From assembly GCF_005116465.1 (NCBI RefSeq), contig NZ_SWBM01000002.1:467925-531924 (forward strand): 64,000 nt of DNA, in the 5' to 3' direction. This stretch comes from Robertmurraya kyonggiensis. Lineage in GTDB: Bacteria; Bacillota; Bacilli; Bacillales; Cytobacillaceae. The first letter of the stretch is position 1; every line of letters begins with the position of its first letter. A model generated the notes under the pieces. It saw only the letters and a program-made list of their open reading frames with translations. It did no database searches and was not told the DNA's origin. Below are positions 43,465 to 51,136 of this stretch, one piece after another. Made by a program: the position numbers and the translations under genes.

Positions 43465-43761
43465 GTGGATTTTCCAACGATACATACAAATTTCTGGGAC
43501 GCGGTCATCGCCATTCCGATTGTGATGGTGTTGACCCAAGTCCTTAAATTGTTCCTTAAGGTTCCGAAAAAATATGTGCCATTAATGGCTCTTATCATCG
43601 GTTTATGTATCTCAATTTTTTTTGCCCATCGAGGAGATTTCGTCGCAGGTGTATTCATGGGCTATTTTTATGGGTATTCTGCAATTGGGAGCTATGCATC
43701 CTTGAAAACAACGATTCGTTCTTATCGAAACCCTCATAATTCTGAAAAGAAAGATTACTAA
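43465..43761 (+). CDS. Small membrane protein, unknown
   Basis: A 98-aa protein from GTG 43465 with three likely TM helices (about residues 12-30, 38-53, 60-80) and a basic polar tail (RSYRNPHNSEKKDY). It recalls small holin-like or phage-type membrane proteins, but I cannot assign a family. The ribosome site is weak (GGTCGGTGA), which leaves some doubt about the start. Confidence 0.6.
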   Translation: MDFPTIHTNFWDAVIAIPIVMVLTQVLKLFLKVPKKYVPLMALIIGLCISIFFAHRGDFVAGVFMGYFYGYSAIGSYASLKTTIRSYRNPHNSEKKDY

Positions 43762-43811
43762 CATAGGTATTGAACAAATCCGCTATTCATGTTTTAATTT
43801 TTGTATTAATT

Positions 43812-43833
43812 TTTTATACTTTTTAGTATAAAA
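43812..43833. promoter_or_regulatory. TATACT-N4-AGTATA palindrome upstream of an unknown gene
   Basis: TTTTATACT-TTTT-AGTATAAAA is a perfect dyad 21 bp before the ATG at 43855. The core TATACT-N4-AGTATA is shared with the site at 47395 beside the SufR-like gene. Confidence 0.6.
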
Positions 43834-43854
43834 ACATATTAGAGGAGAAGCAAC

Positions 43855-44154
43855 ATGTTTGTATTGGAAGGAGTTATTCAGTTACGGCGGATCAAGGGTT
43901 CTGATGTGCTGGAGATTGATAATGTGCCGATTGCAAAAGCACTGAGTGATTATAATGGAAAGCAGATAGAGCTTCATGTTGGGGATGCTTCATTTAAAGG
44001 TGAAGCTGAAATCTTTTATTTTGAAGGTTCGCAAGTCTATCATAGGGGTATAAAGTACGTAAATGACTTTTTCATTGACGAGTATGATATGATTGAGTTT
44101 CTGGAAAGGCTGGAGGGTGAGTCTGTGAGGCTCGCGATTTCGGCAGAGAGCTGA
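43855..44154 (+). CDS. Unknown small beta-rich protein
   Basis: A 99-aa acidic protein with AGAGGAGAAG before the ATG. It has no signal peptide or membrane segment. Alternating hydrophobic strands (FVLEGVIQLRRI, IELHVGDASFKGEAEIFYF) suggest a small beta fold, with a C-terminal helix. No family recognised. The palindrome 21 bp upstream suggests it is controlled together with the SufR-like regulator gene. Confidence 0.65.
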   Translation: MFVLEGVIQLRRIKGSDVLEIDNVPIAKALSDYNGKQIELHVGDASFKGEAEIFYFEGSQVYHRGIKYVNDFFIDEYDMIEFLERLEGESVRLAISAES

Positions 44155-44301
44155 AACTTTTTTATAAAAGGCTGTTTTCGTAAAGATTGTTTTTTTCTAT
44201 CGAAAAAAACCTGTTGTTAAAATCCTAGTACCGATTTTAACGTAGTAATAGCCATTTGGTGCATCGTATCTCGCTTATAAAACCAAGGAGGTGGAACAGC
44301 T

Positions 44302-44547
44302 ATGGGAATTGTCATTGTTGACATTTGTGATGCAAGCTTAATCAAGGCACTTGATATTGAAACGATTTTAGAAGAAGAATATCCAGAGGTTGCAGTGATT
44401 GAAAGTAGCTGTCTATCTTTCTGTGGTATGTGTGCAAAACGGCCATACGCCATCGTGAATGGGAAAAAGATTTTTGCGAAAACGGCCGAAGAATGTCTTG
44501 AATTAATCAAAAAACAAATTGAAATCGAACTATCGATTTTTGCATAA
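44302..44547 (+). CDS. yuzB: YuzB-family protein (DUF1450)
   Basis: An 81-aa protein of the YuzB/DUF1450 family, with AAGGAGGTGG before the ATG. The conserved cysteine cluster ESSCLSFCGMCAKRP lies near residues 34-48, followed by YAIVNGKKIFAKTAEE. The thioredoxin-like or ferredoxin-like fold and cysteines suggest redox or metal binding; the function is not established. It stands 21 bp before the ferredoxin-NADP reductase gene and is probably co-transcribed. Confidence 0.85.
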   Translation: MGIVIVDICDASLIKALDIETILEEEYPEVAVIESSCLSFCGMCAKRPYAIVNGKKIFAKTAEECLELIKKQIEIELSIFA

Positions 44548-44568
44548 GCAGCAAGAGGAGGAAACGTT

Positions 44569-45564
44569 TTGAAGGTAGATCAAAAAGTATACGACATTAC
44601 GATTATTGGTGGAGGTCCAGTGGGACTGTTCACAGCATTTTACGGAGGTATGAGACAGCTTTCTGTGAAAATCATTGAGAGTCTTCCACAACTAGGTGGG
44701 CAATTGTCTACTTTATATCCGGAAAAATATATTTATGATATAGCTGGATTTCCAAAGGTTCGCGCTCAGGAGCTTGTCGATCGTTTGAAGGAGCAAATGT
44801 CTATTTTTTCACAAACAATTGTTTTAGGACAGACTGTCGAAGGGTTAGAAAAAGAAGAAAACGGCAATTTTAAATTAACAACAGGTGAAGAGGTACACTA
44901 CTCAAAAGCTGTTATCATTACAGCAGGCGTTGGAGCATTCCAACCGCGCCGAATTGAGCTTGAAAATGGGGCACAGTATGAAGGCAAGAATCTGCATTAC
45001 TTCATAAATGATTTGAACCATTTTGCTGGTAAAAAAGTAGTGGTCTTCGGCGGGGGAGATTCTGCGGTTGACTGGGCTATGATGCTCGAACCTATTGCTG
45101 AAAAAGTAACGCTTGTGCACCGTCGTGATAAATTCCGTGCGCATGAACACAGTGTTGAAAACCTTAAGAATTCAAAGGTTGAGATTAAGACACCTTATGT
45201 TCCTGCTGAATTAATTGGTGACGAAAATCAAATCAACCAAGTTGTGTTGCAACATGTAACGACTGAAGAGAAGGAAACGCTCGATGTCGATGCCGTTATC
45301 GTCAATTATGGTTTCGTGTCTGCATTAGGGCCGATTAAGGAATGGGGACTCGATATTGAGAGAAACTCCATTATCGTTAACTCCAAAATGGAAACAAATA
45401 TCGAAGGCGTTTATGCTGTAGGGGATATTTGTACGTATGAAGGCAAAGTGAAGTTGATCGCAAGTGGATTTGGTGAAGCTCCAGTTGCTATTAACGCAGC
45501 TAAGCATTATGTTGACCCAACTGCGAAAAAGCATGTCCCGCATAGTTCGGACCTATTCAAATAA
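44569..45564 (+). CDS. Ferredoxin--NADP reductase, thioredoxin-reductase-like (YumC type)
   Basis: FAD enzyme moving electrons between NADPH and ferredoxin or flavodoxin, 331 aa, translated from TTG after AGGAGG. The FAD-binding GGGPVG is near residue 14-19 ([16 protein letters not shown]), the NADPH-binding [10 protein letters not shown] near 163-172, and the second FAD motif [14 protein letters not shown] near 285. It lacks the CxxC redox centre of thioredoxin reductase, which marks this FNR subclass. Feeds electrons to iron-sulfur and redox proteins; the yuzB and sodA neighbours fit a redox role. Confidence 0.93.
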   Translation: MKVDQKVYDITIIGGGPVGLFTAFYGGMRQLSVKIIESLPQLGGQLSTLYPEKYIYDIAGFPKVRAQELVDRLKEQMSIFSQTIVLGQTVEGLEKEENGNFKLTTGEEVHYSKAVIITAGVGAFQPRRIELENGAQYEGKNLHYFINDLNHFAGKKVVVFGGGDSAVDWAMMLEPIAEKVTLVHRRDKFRAHEHSVENLKNSKVEIKTPYVPAELIGDENQINQVVLQHVTTEEKETLDVDAVIVNYGFVSALGPIKEWGLDIERNSIIVNSKMETNIEGVYAVGDICTYEGKVKLIASGFGEAPVAINAAKHYVDPTAKKHVPHSSDLFK

Positions 45565-45572
45565 TTTGTAGC

Positions 45573-45606
45573 ATCTCGGGTGAGGTATGCCCGAGATGTA
45601 TTTTTA
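45573..45606 (+). terminator. Terminator after the FNR gene
   Basis: ATCTCGGG (45573-45580) pairs with CCCGAGAT (45590-45597), followed by GTATTTTT. Confidence 0.85.
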
Positions 45607-45615
45607 CATAGTTTT

Positions 45616-45631
45616 TATACTTTTTAGTTGA
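45616..45631. promoter_or_regulatory. Partial TATACT-N4-AGTATA-type site before sodA
   Basis: TATACT-TTTT-AGTTGA keeps one perfect half-site and the spacing of the palindromes at 43812 and 47395, with two to three mismatches in the other half. It lies 60 bp before the sodA start. Confidence 0.4.
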
Positions 45632-45691
45632 AAAAGTACGCAAAAGAAAATACAATGAAAAGGTAAACATTACATATTGGGAGGAATTCAC

Positions 45692-46303
45692 ATGTCTAAA
45701 TACGAATTACCAGCATTGCCTTATGCAAACAACGCACTTGAGCCACATATCGATGAAACAACAATGATGATCCACCACGATCGTCACCATGCAACTTATG
45801 TAAACAACTTAAATGCAGCACTTGAAGGTCACGACGATTTAGCAAGCAAGAGCATTGAAGAATTAATCGCGAACCTTGATGCTGTTCCTGAAAGCATCCG
45901 TACAGCTGTACGTAACAACGGTGGTGGTCATGCGAACCACAGCCTATTCTGGACACTTCTTTCACCAGCAGGTGGCGGAAATCCAACAGGCGAAGTAGCA
46001 GAAGCAATCGATGCTGCATTCGGTAGCTTTGATGAGTTCAAAGCAGAATTCGCAAAAGCAGCAGCAGGCCGTTTCGGTTCTGGTTGGGCTTGGTTAGTTG
46101 TTGACAATGGTCAACTTGCAATTACTAGCACACCAAACCAAGATAGCCCGGTAATGGAAGGTAAGGCTCCAATCCTTGGTCTCGATGTTTGGGAGCATGC
46201 TTACTACCTGAACTATCAAAACAGACGCCCTGACTACGTTCAAGCATTCTTCAATGTAGTAAATTGGGATGAAGTGAACAAGCTTTTTGCAGCTACAAAA
46301 TAA
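45692..46303 (+). CDS. sodA: Superoxide dismutase (Mn/Fe)
   Basis: Converts superoxide to hydrogen peroxide and oxygen in the cytoplasm; 203 aa from ATG 45692 after GGGAGG (an in-frame start 15 bases upstream overlaps that site). Metal ligands are His in [12 protein letters not shown], His in NHSLFW, and Asp and His in [20 protein letters not shown] (the DxWEHAYY signature). The sequence [13 protein letters not shown] and the overall type favour the manganese enzyme of Bacillus. Confidence 0.97.
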   Translation: MSKYELPALPYANNALEPHIDETTMMIHHDRHHATYVNNLNAALEGHDDLASKSIEELIANLDAVPESIRTAVRNNGGGHANHSLFWTLLSPAGGGNPTGEVAEAIDAAFGSFDEFKAEFAKAAAGRFGSGWAWLVVDNGQLAITSTPNQDSPVMEGKAPILGLDVWEHAYYLNYQNRRPDYVQAFFNVVNWDEVNKLFAATK

Positions 46304-46309
46304 GATTGT

Positions 46310-46470
46310 TATAATATCTTCCTAAAATGAAGATAATATTAAAAAAGACCATTCGGTGCTAGTAACACCAAATGGTCCTGTAACAAAATAGTATCGCTTC
46401 AAAAGCGATCAGCGATTAGGACAGAAAACCGCCCAGGCTGGCAAGCTCAAGGGGCGGTTTTACTTTTTTC
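46310..46470 (+). ncRNA. Cluster of hairpins antisense to the toxin 3' end, possible antitoxin RNA
   Basis: Four stem-loops follow sodA: ATATCTTC/GAAGATA, GACCATTCGGTG/CACCAAATGGTC (46337-46376), ATCGCTT/AAGCGAT (46393-46409) and the strong AAAACCGCCC/GGGCGGTTTT (46425-46461) with a T run after it. The last one overlaps the end of the holin-like toxin gene on the minus strand. This layout fits a type I antitoxin RNA; the first hairpins could instead end the sodA transcript. No promoter was verified. Confidence 0.45.
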
Positions 46471-46555
46471 TAGAAAAAGTATATGCCAAAGCTACAACAG
46501 ACACGATCAAGGTTGCAAAACCGATCATGAGAGTCAAGCCTTCATATACTGACAT
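46460..46555 (-). CDS. Tiny holin-like toxin (type I toxin-antitoxin, Hol_Tox-like)
   Basis: A 31-aa peptide, starting MSVYEGLTLM, with a single hydrophobic helix (IGFATLIVSVVALAYTF) and a basic end SRKK. This is the layout of the putative holin-like toxin family (MxVYExLxLMIxF type) that pairs with an antisense RNA. GGAAGGAG lies nine bases before ATG 46555; two more in-frame ATGs lie closer to it. The strong hairpin at 46425-46461 directly overlaps its stop codon region. It would act by depolarising or disturbing the membrane if overexpressed. Too short for usual gene calling. Confidence 0.75.
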   Translation of the reverse strand: MSVYEGLTLMIGFATLIVSVVALAYTFSRKK

Positions 46556-46696
46556 CGGCATCATCTCCTTCCCTTTTCGCAAAATTTGGCTGAAAAGTTT
46601 CAGAATAAGAGATGCCGACCGCCCTTGAACACACTATTTCGTTACTTCTTCATTATTGCCACTTATCCGTTCTTCTAATAAGCGTCCGTTCCATTT

Positions 46697-47320
46697 TTAG
46701 ACCTGAATGAGAAATTTACAATGATCATTGCCGTCAGTTTTACAGCTAACACGGCGAACATCCTTCGTACCCAGGACTTTCTTAAATAAATTTGTTTCGC
46801 ATTGACACGCGGTTTTAAATTCATTCGCTACGGCCATAATCGGGCAATTATATTCAATCAACTCAAATGTTTGTGCATCAATTTCTGTGACATCTGCCAT
46901 ATATCCCTTTTCGTTCTGGATATTAGCGATCTCATGAATTTTTTCTTTATTTGTCTTTTTCGCGAGTCTTTTTGTATATTCCGAAGTGAGACGTTCTTCC
47001 CGTTTCTGGAATAATTTTTGAATGGAATCCTCTCCATACAGTTCTTTCATATCTTCTAAAAATTCGAGAGTAAGACCTTCGTAATTTTTCGGGAACAAGT
47101 TGTCCCCAGTATCGGTTAGGAGATACATTTGAAGCGGTCTTCCAATCGGTTGTTTGATTTCCTTCGACGAAATGATGTTGTCTTTTTGCAGGCTATCAAG
47201 ATGTTTTCTGACTGCCATATGAGAAATGCTTAAATGGTCGGTGAGTTCGTTCACCGTGACGGAGCCTTGTCTTTTAAGCAAATCAAGGATTCGCTCTTTC
47301 GTTGTGATTTTTGCAGCCAA
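46697..47320 (-). CDS. SufR-like iron-sulfur transcriptional regulator
   Basis: DNA-binding regulator of 207 aa from TTG 47320 after GAGGTG. An N-terminal winged helix (about 5-65; VTVNELTDHLSISHMAVRKHLDSL with SHMAVRKHLDSLQ as recognition part) precedes a C-terminal domain carrying cysteines in YNCPIMAVANEF, TACQCE, VSCKTDGNDHC. This cysteine pattern is typical of SufR-type regulators that hold a labile [4Fe-4S] cluster and respond to iron or redox state. A perfect 18-bp palindrome sits 75 bp upstream. Targets are not proven; sodA and the 43855 gene carry similar sites. Confidence 0.8.
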   Translation of the reverse strand: MAAKITTKERILDLLKRQGSVTVNELTDHLSISHMAVRKHLDSLQKDNIISSKEIKQPIGRPLQMYLLTDTGDNLFPKNYEGLTLEFLEDMKELYGEDSIQKLFQKREERLTSEYTKRLAKKTNKEKIHEIANIQNEKGYMADVTEIDAQTFELIEYNCPIMAVANEFKTACQCETNLFKKVLGTKDVRRVSCKTDGNDHCKFLIQV

Positions 47321-47394
47321 GAAAAACACCTCGATTCTTTGTAAAATAAAAAGCAGTGCCAAGCACTACTGAACGACGACTATATTATAGTTAA

Positions 47395-47412
47395 TTATAC
47401 TTGAAAGTATAA
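47395..47412. promoter_or_regulatory. Perfect palindrome TTATACTT-GA-AAGTATAA beside the SufR-like gene
   Basis: An 18-bp perfect dyad in the divergent gap between the SufR-like gene and the YdhK-like gene. The core TATACT-N4-AGTATA matches the site at 43812. Good candidate for the operator of the SufR-like protein. Confidence 0.65.
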
Positions 47413-47515
47413 AAAAATAAAAGGCGCACTATTCTATGAAGCATTTGTCTGACTTCACAATTTCTGCACATCTTTTTGGTAAAACTATTCATAACTACCA
47501 AAGGAGGATACTTTT

Positions 47516-48085
47516 ATGCAGAAAAAACGACATGGTTTATTCTTGTTGATAGGCGCACTATTATTCGCATTAACGGCTTGTTCCGATGAGAAGGAAGAAA
47601 CTGCCGATGCAGAGAAAGTGGAACGTGCTGAAGGAACGGGCCATGAACATATGGATATGTCTAGTTCAGGAGAAGTACCAGAAGGATTGAAGGAAGCGGA
47701 AAATCCAACATTTGAAGTTGGAAGCAAAGCGATTATTGTGTCCGACCATATGGAAGGAATGAAGGGAGCCGAAGCGACAATCGTTGGGGCTTATAGCACC
47801 ACCGTTTATGCGGTTTCTTATACACCGACAACTGGTGGAGACAAGGTAGAAAATCACAAATGGGTCATTCATGAAGAACTGATTGATGCAGGAGAAAAGC
47901 CATTGGCACCTGGTGCCGAAGTGAAAACGGATGCCGCCCATATGGAAGGGATGGCAGATGCGACGGTGACGATTGATACAGCAGAAGATACAACAGTGTA
48001 TATGGTCGATTTCACAACGACGGATGGGCAAGAAGTGAAAAATCATAAATGGGTAACGGAGAACGAGCTTTCTCCAGTGAAGTGA
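47516..48085 (+). CDS. YdhK-like lipoprotein with two DUF1541 repeats
   Basis: Surface lipoprotein of 189 aa with AAAGGAGG before the ATG. The signal peptide ends in lipobox LTAC (Cys20). A Glu-rich linker and a short His/Met stretch (GHEHMDMSSSG) are followed by two copies of a DUF1541 domain (about 65-120 and 130-187), each with HMEGM and ending NHKWV. The Met/His content suggests copper or other metal binding. Relatives sit near copper and metal stress genes; the function is not established. Confidence 0.87.
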   Translation: MQKKRHGLFLLIGALLFALTACSDEKEETADAEKVERAEGTGHEHMDMSSSGEVPEGLKEAENPTFEVGSKAIIVSDHMEGMKGAEATIVGAYSTTVYAVSYTPTTGGDKVENHKWVIHEELIDAGEKPLAPGAEVKTDAAHMEGMADATVTIDTAEDTTVYMVDFTTTDGQEVKNHKWVTENELSPVK

Positions 48086-48117
48086 TCTGTCTCAGATTTT
48101 GAGGCAGATTTTTTTTC
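48085..48117 (+). terminator. Terminator after the YdhK-like gene
   Basis: ATCTGTCTCA pairs with TGAGGCAGAT around GATTT, followed by eight T residues. Confidence 0.85.
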
Positions 48118-48142
48118 GGCTCTGTATAGCTCCGCAACTTTT

Positions 48143-48558
48143 TCATGCGGACATACTTCAATGGAAATCGAAAAATAGAGTCTTCATGAAACGTTCATGC
48201 GGACATACTTCAATGGAAATCGAAAAATAGAGTCTTCATGAAGCGTTCATGCGGACATACTTCAATGGAAATCGAAAAATAGAGTCTTCATGAAGCGTTC
48301 ATGCGGACATACTTCAATGGAAATTGAAAAATAGAGTCTTCATGAAGCGTTCATGCGGACATACTTCAATGGAAATTGAAAAATAGAGTCTTCATGAAGC
48401 GTTCATGCGGACATACTTCAATGGAAATCGAAAAATAGAGTCTTCATGAAGCGTTCATGCGGACATACTTCAATAGGAATTGAGAAATAGTGTCTTCATG
48501 AATCGTTCATGTGTGGACATATTCTACGAGAAATCCATAAATATTGATTCATGCCCCG
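48143..48558 (+). repeat. 52-bp tandem array, seven copies plus a decayed eighth
   Basis: TCATGCGGACATACTTCAAT starts at 48143, 48195, 48247, 48299, 48351, 48403 and 48455, each 52 bp apart, with AGAGTCTTCATG at unit positions 36-47. A degenerate copy follows from 48507. Six of the copies are nearly identical. The remaining stretch to 48711 shows only a decayed GTCCAC-type piece. Confidence 0.95.
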
Positions 48559-48711
48559 TCTATGAAGACCACCCCAATGATAGATACCATTTCTGGTGAA
48601 TCTAATTTTCAATTATGTCCACAAATCGTCCACGAAATATCCATTGTTTCTGCATAGTTTTGCCATACAGTGAACACTGTTAAATCACAGATAAGCAGGT
48701 GGTAAACAAGG

Positions 48712-49095
48712 ATGAAAGCTAAGTGGCTTATGTTATTTTTAATCATTTTATTTGTATTTCCTCAGACCTCTGTAGCAGATGAGGGGCACTCTCATTCCGA
48801 TGAACTTTCAGAGGATATTGAGGGATTCTTAAATGGAAAAGAGAGCGAGCATGAAGACCATGGTGACATGTCGCACACCGAAGACGAAACTGTCTCCCAT
48901 GACGAGTATGGCACCACTACACACGAAGACTCTTCCGAAAGTAGCCAAGGTCATGGTCACGGAGGACCGGTGGTCGAAACGCGGCCAAATTACACCATCT
49001 TAAGTGTATTCGGTCTTATTAATCTCGCATTTATCAGCATTGGTTTGTGGAACAAAAAGAAGGGAGGCATCCAAGTCTATGGAAAGAAAGCCTAA
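48712..49095 (+). CDS. His-rich membrane-anchored protein, unknown
   Basis: A 127-aa protein with a signal peptide (about 1-22, ending SVADEG), a long His/Glu/Asp/Ser-rich extracellular stretch (about 23-88; HSHSDELSED, GHGHGGPV), and a C-terminal TM helix (about 94-113) with a Lys-rich end. The histidine clusters point to binding of copper, zinc or nickel outside the membrane. AGCAGGTGG precedes the ATG. It overlaps the polyferredoxin gene by 17 bp, so both are expressed together. Confidence 0.75.
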   Translation: MKAKWLMLFLIILFVFPQTSVADEGHSHSDELSEDIEGFLNGKESEHEDHGDMSHTEDETVSHDEYGTTTHEDSSESSQGHGHGGPVVETRPNYTILSVFGLINLAFISIGLWNKKKGGIQVYGKKA

Positions 49096-50434
49096 CGAGA
49101 TCAAGCAACCTATCAACCTATTAGACATTCCATTCGTAAAACGATTCATTCAAAGCAAATGGTATCCGGGCATCTTTCAATGGGCGACCATGGTGGTGTT
49201 CTCCGTTATTGTATTTGAACTGGTTATCGGCACGGTTAATCCGAGTAAAAACTTTGGGACTTCCCTTACGTGGGTACTGTGGTGGCCGATTATTCCTGTC
49301 TTGTTTATTGTGGCAGGAAGGTTTTGGTGCGCCATTTGTCCGTTTGGAAAGCTAAGTGACATCGTTCGGAAACTAGTCGGCAGTGAAAGACCAATGCCTA
49401 AATTCTTGAAGAAATACGGCATCTGGTTGATCGACTTGTTCTTTATTTTAATCACCTGGAGTGACCATGTCTGGGGCATTGTTGAATCACCTAGAGGCTC
49501 GGGGTATTTACTTCTTGCACTCGTAACCATGGTCGTCGGAACATCCGTTTTTTACGAAAGAAGAACGTTTTGTAAGACTCTGTGTTTCCTTGGGGGTCTA
49601 GCAGGAAACTACTCGCGTGCTGGCATGGTGGAACTACGAGGAACACCGGACATCTGTCGTACTTGTAAAACACAGTCTTGTTTTAAAGGAAATGAACAAG
49701 TAGAAGGCTGTCCGATGTTTCAATTTGTGCGCACGATGGATTCAAGTGCAGACTGCAATCTTTGTGGAAACTGTGTGAAGACTTGTCCAAATAATTCGAT
49801 TCATATTTCGCCACGCATTCCGACGAAGGAATTGTGGGGCATTAAGAAACCAAAGCTTGAGCATGCGGCATTAGCAACGGTGATTATGGGCATCGTCTTT
49901 GTCCAAAACATTACCATGCTGGAAATTTGGGAAGATATTTTAGGTGTCATCGGCTCTGTAACTGGAACGGTAAACTATACGGTGAATTTCACAGTTGCCT
50001 TTGTGTTATCAATGCTACTCCCTGTGCTTTTATTAATGGGGACGGCGAAAACTTCTGTTTTGTTAAAAGGGAACTCTGAAAAGGTGAAGGAAAACTTTGT
50101 TCGCTTTGGCTATGCCATTATTCCGTTAGATCTCGCGGGACACCTCGCTCATAATTTGTTTCATATTTTAACAGAGGGAAAAGCGATCTGGTTTAACACT
50201 GCTGGGCTGTTTGGAGCGAACATCAGCGGTGAACTTAGCCTTTTATCAGGTAGTACGGTGCAGTTCATGCAATATGGCATCATCCTTTTAGGCTTTATTT
50301 GCTCTGTCTATACGATCAATCGCATTGGAAAAAAAGCGTCGTTCACACAACTAGCTCCATACTATGCTTTGATGATCGTCCTAACGGTGGCAAATCTCTA
50401 TTTATTTGCCTTGCCAATGGTCCATCGAGTCTAA
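49079..50434 (+). CDS. Membrane polyferredoxin (4Fe-4S, NapH/NosR-like)
   Basis: Membrane redox protein of 451 aa. ATG 49079 follows AGGGAGGC; the longer frame overlaps the upstream gene. It has about eight or nine TM helices, an NapH-type cysteine motif RFWCAICPFGKLSD (about 85), a cytoplasmic cysteine cluster CRTCKTQSC with EGCPMFQF, and a 4Fe-4S motif CNLCGNCVKTCPNNS (about 235-250). It should pass electrons across or along the membrane to an unknown exported reductase. Partner is the His-rich protein encoded just upstream; a metal reduction or copper/nitrous oxide-type role is inferred from context. Confidence 0.85.
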   Translation: MERKPNEIKQPINLLDIPFVKRFIQSKWYPGIFQWATMVVFSVIVFELVIGTVNPSKNFGTSLTWVLWWPIIPVLFIVAGRFWCAICPFGKLSDIVRKLVGSERPMPKFLKKYGIWLIDLFFILITWSDHVWGIVESPRGSGYLLLALVTMVVGTSVFYERRTFCKTLCFLGGLAGNYSRAGMVELRGTPDICRTCKTQSCFKGNEQVEGCPMFQFVRTMDSSADCNLCGNCVKTCPNNSIHISPRIPTKELWGIKKPKLEHAALATVIMGIVFVQNITMLEIWEDILGVIGSVTGTVNYTVNFTVAFVLSMLLPVLLLMGTAKTSVLLKGNSEKVKENFVRFGYAIIPLDLAGHLAHNLFHILTEGKAIWFNTAGLFGANISGELSLLSGSTVQFMQYGIILLGFICSVYTINRIGKKASFTQLAPYYALMIVLTVANLYLFALPMVHRV

Positions 50435-50473
50435 ACGGAAGGAACAGTTACATACTAAAATAGGGCGGGGTAT

Positions 50474-51133
50474 TTACTCCGCCCATTTGTATCCAACTCC
50501 CCAAACTGTTTGCAAATACTCTTCAGCAGGGAATCCGGCTTTTCTAAGCTTATCTCGTAAATTCCGAACATGAGAATCGACAGTCCGATCCTCGGTGTTT
50601 CCATCATAGCCCCAAATGGTTACGATTAGATGTTCACGTGAGAACACTTTATTCTGATGACTTAAAAATAAATCCATCATCGCAAATTCCTTTGGAGTTA
50701 ACGGAATATCCTTTCCTTCATATTGAAGCTGGTAGGAATCCTGATCCAACAAAAGACCTTGATTGGTCTCTTTTTTATGCCGTCTCAATACAGCTCTGAT
50801 TCTCGCAGTCAGTTCTTCTTCATCAAATGGTTTGGAAAGATAATCGTCTGCACCAAAATTTAGTCCCTTAACGACGTCGGACTTTTCGCTCATCGCAGTC
50901 AGCATAATGATTGGCGTGTCCCACTTTTTTCGAATCTCCTGACAGGCTTCCCAGCCGTCCATCTCCGGCATCATGATGTCTAGTAAAATGAGGTCAACCG
51001 AATGGAATTGTAAATAGGCCAACGCATCCTTTGCCGACTCTTTTTTGATACAGGTGTAGCCAAGAGGGGAAAGGTACAACGACAATAGATCCAACATCAT
51101 CGGTTCGTCATCAATTAACAAAATCGTATTCAT
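50474..51133 (-). CDS. OmpR-family response regulator
   Basis: Two-component response regulator of 219 aa. The receiver domain (about 1-118) has the phosphorylation aspartate in LILLDIMMPEMDG and the lysine in DDYLSKPFD. The C-terminal winged helix (about 125-218) has LTPKEFAMMDLFL and RTVDSHVRNLRDKL as in OmpR/PhoB. The sensor kinase gene lies 3 bp upstream. Convergent with the polyferredoxin gene. Targets are unknown; the nearby metal/redox genes are candidates. Confidence 0.93.
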   Translation of the reverse strand: MNTILLIDDEPMMLDLLSLYLSPLGYTCIKKESAKDALAYLQFHSVDLILLDIMMPEMDGWEACQEIRKKWDTPIIMLTAMSEKSDVVKGLNFGADDYLSKPFDEEELTARIRAVLRRHKKETNQGLLLDQDSYQLQYEGKDIPLTPKEFAMMDLFLSHQNKVFSREHLIVTIWGYDGNTEDRTVDSHVRNLRDKLRKAGFPAEEYLQTVWGVGYKWAE

Positions 51134-51136
51134 CGC

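Noticed and set aside
43465..43761. Phage holin
   Set aside because: Three helices and small size resemble a holin, but no lysin or phage genes are nearby, so only a small membrane protein is claimed.
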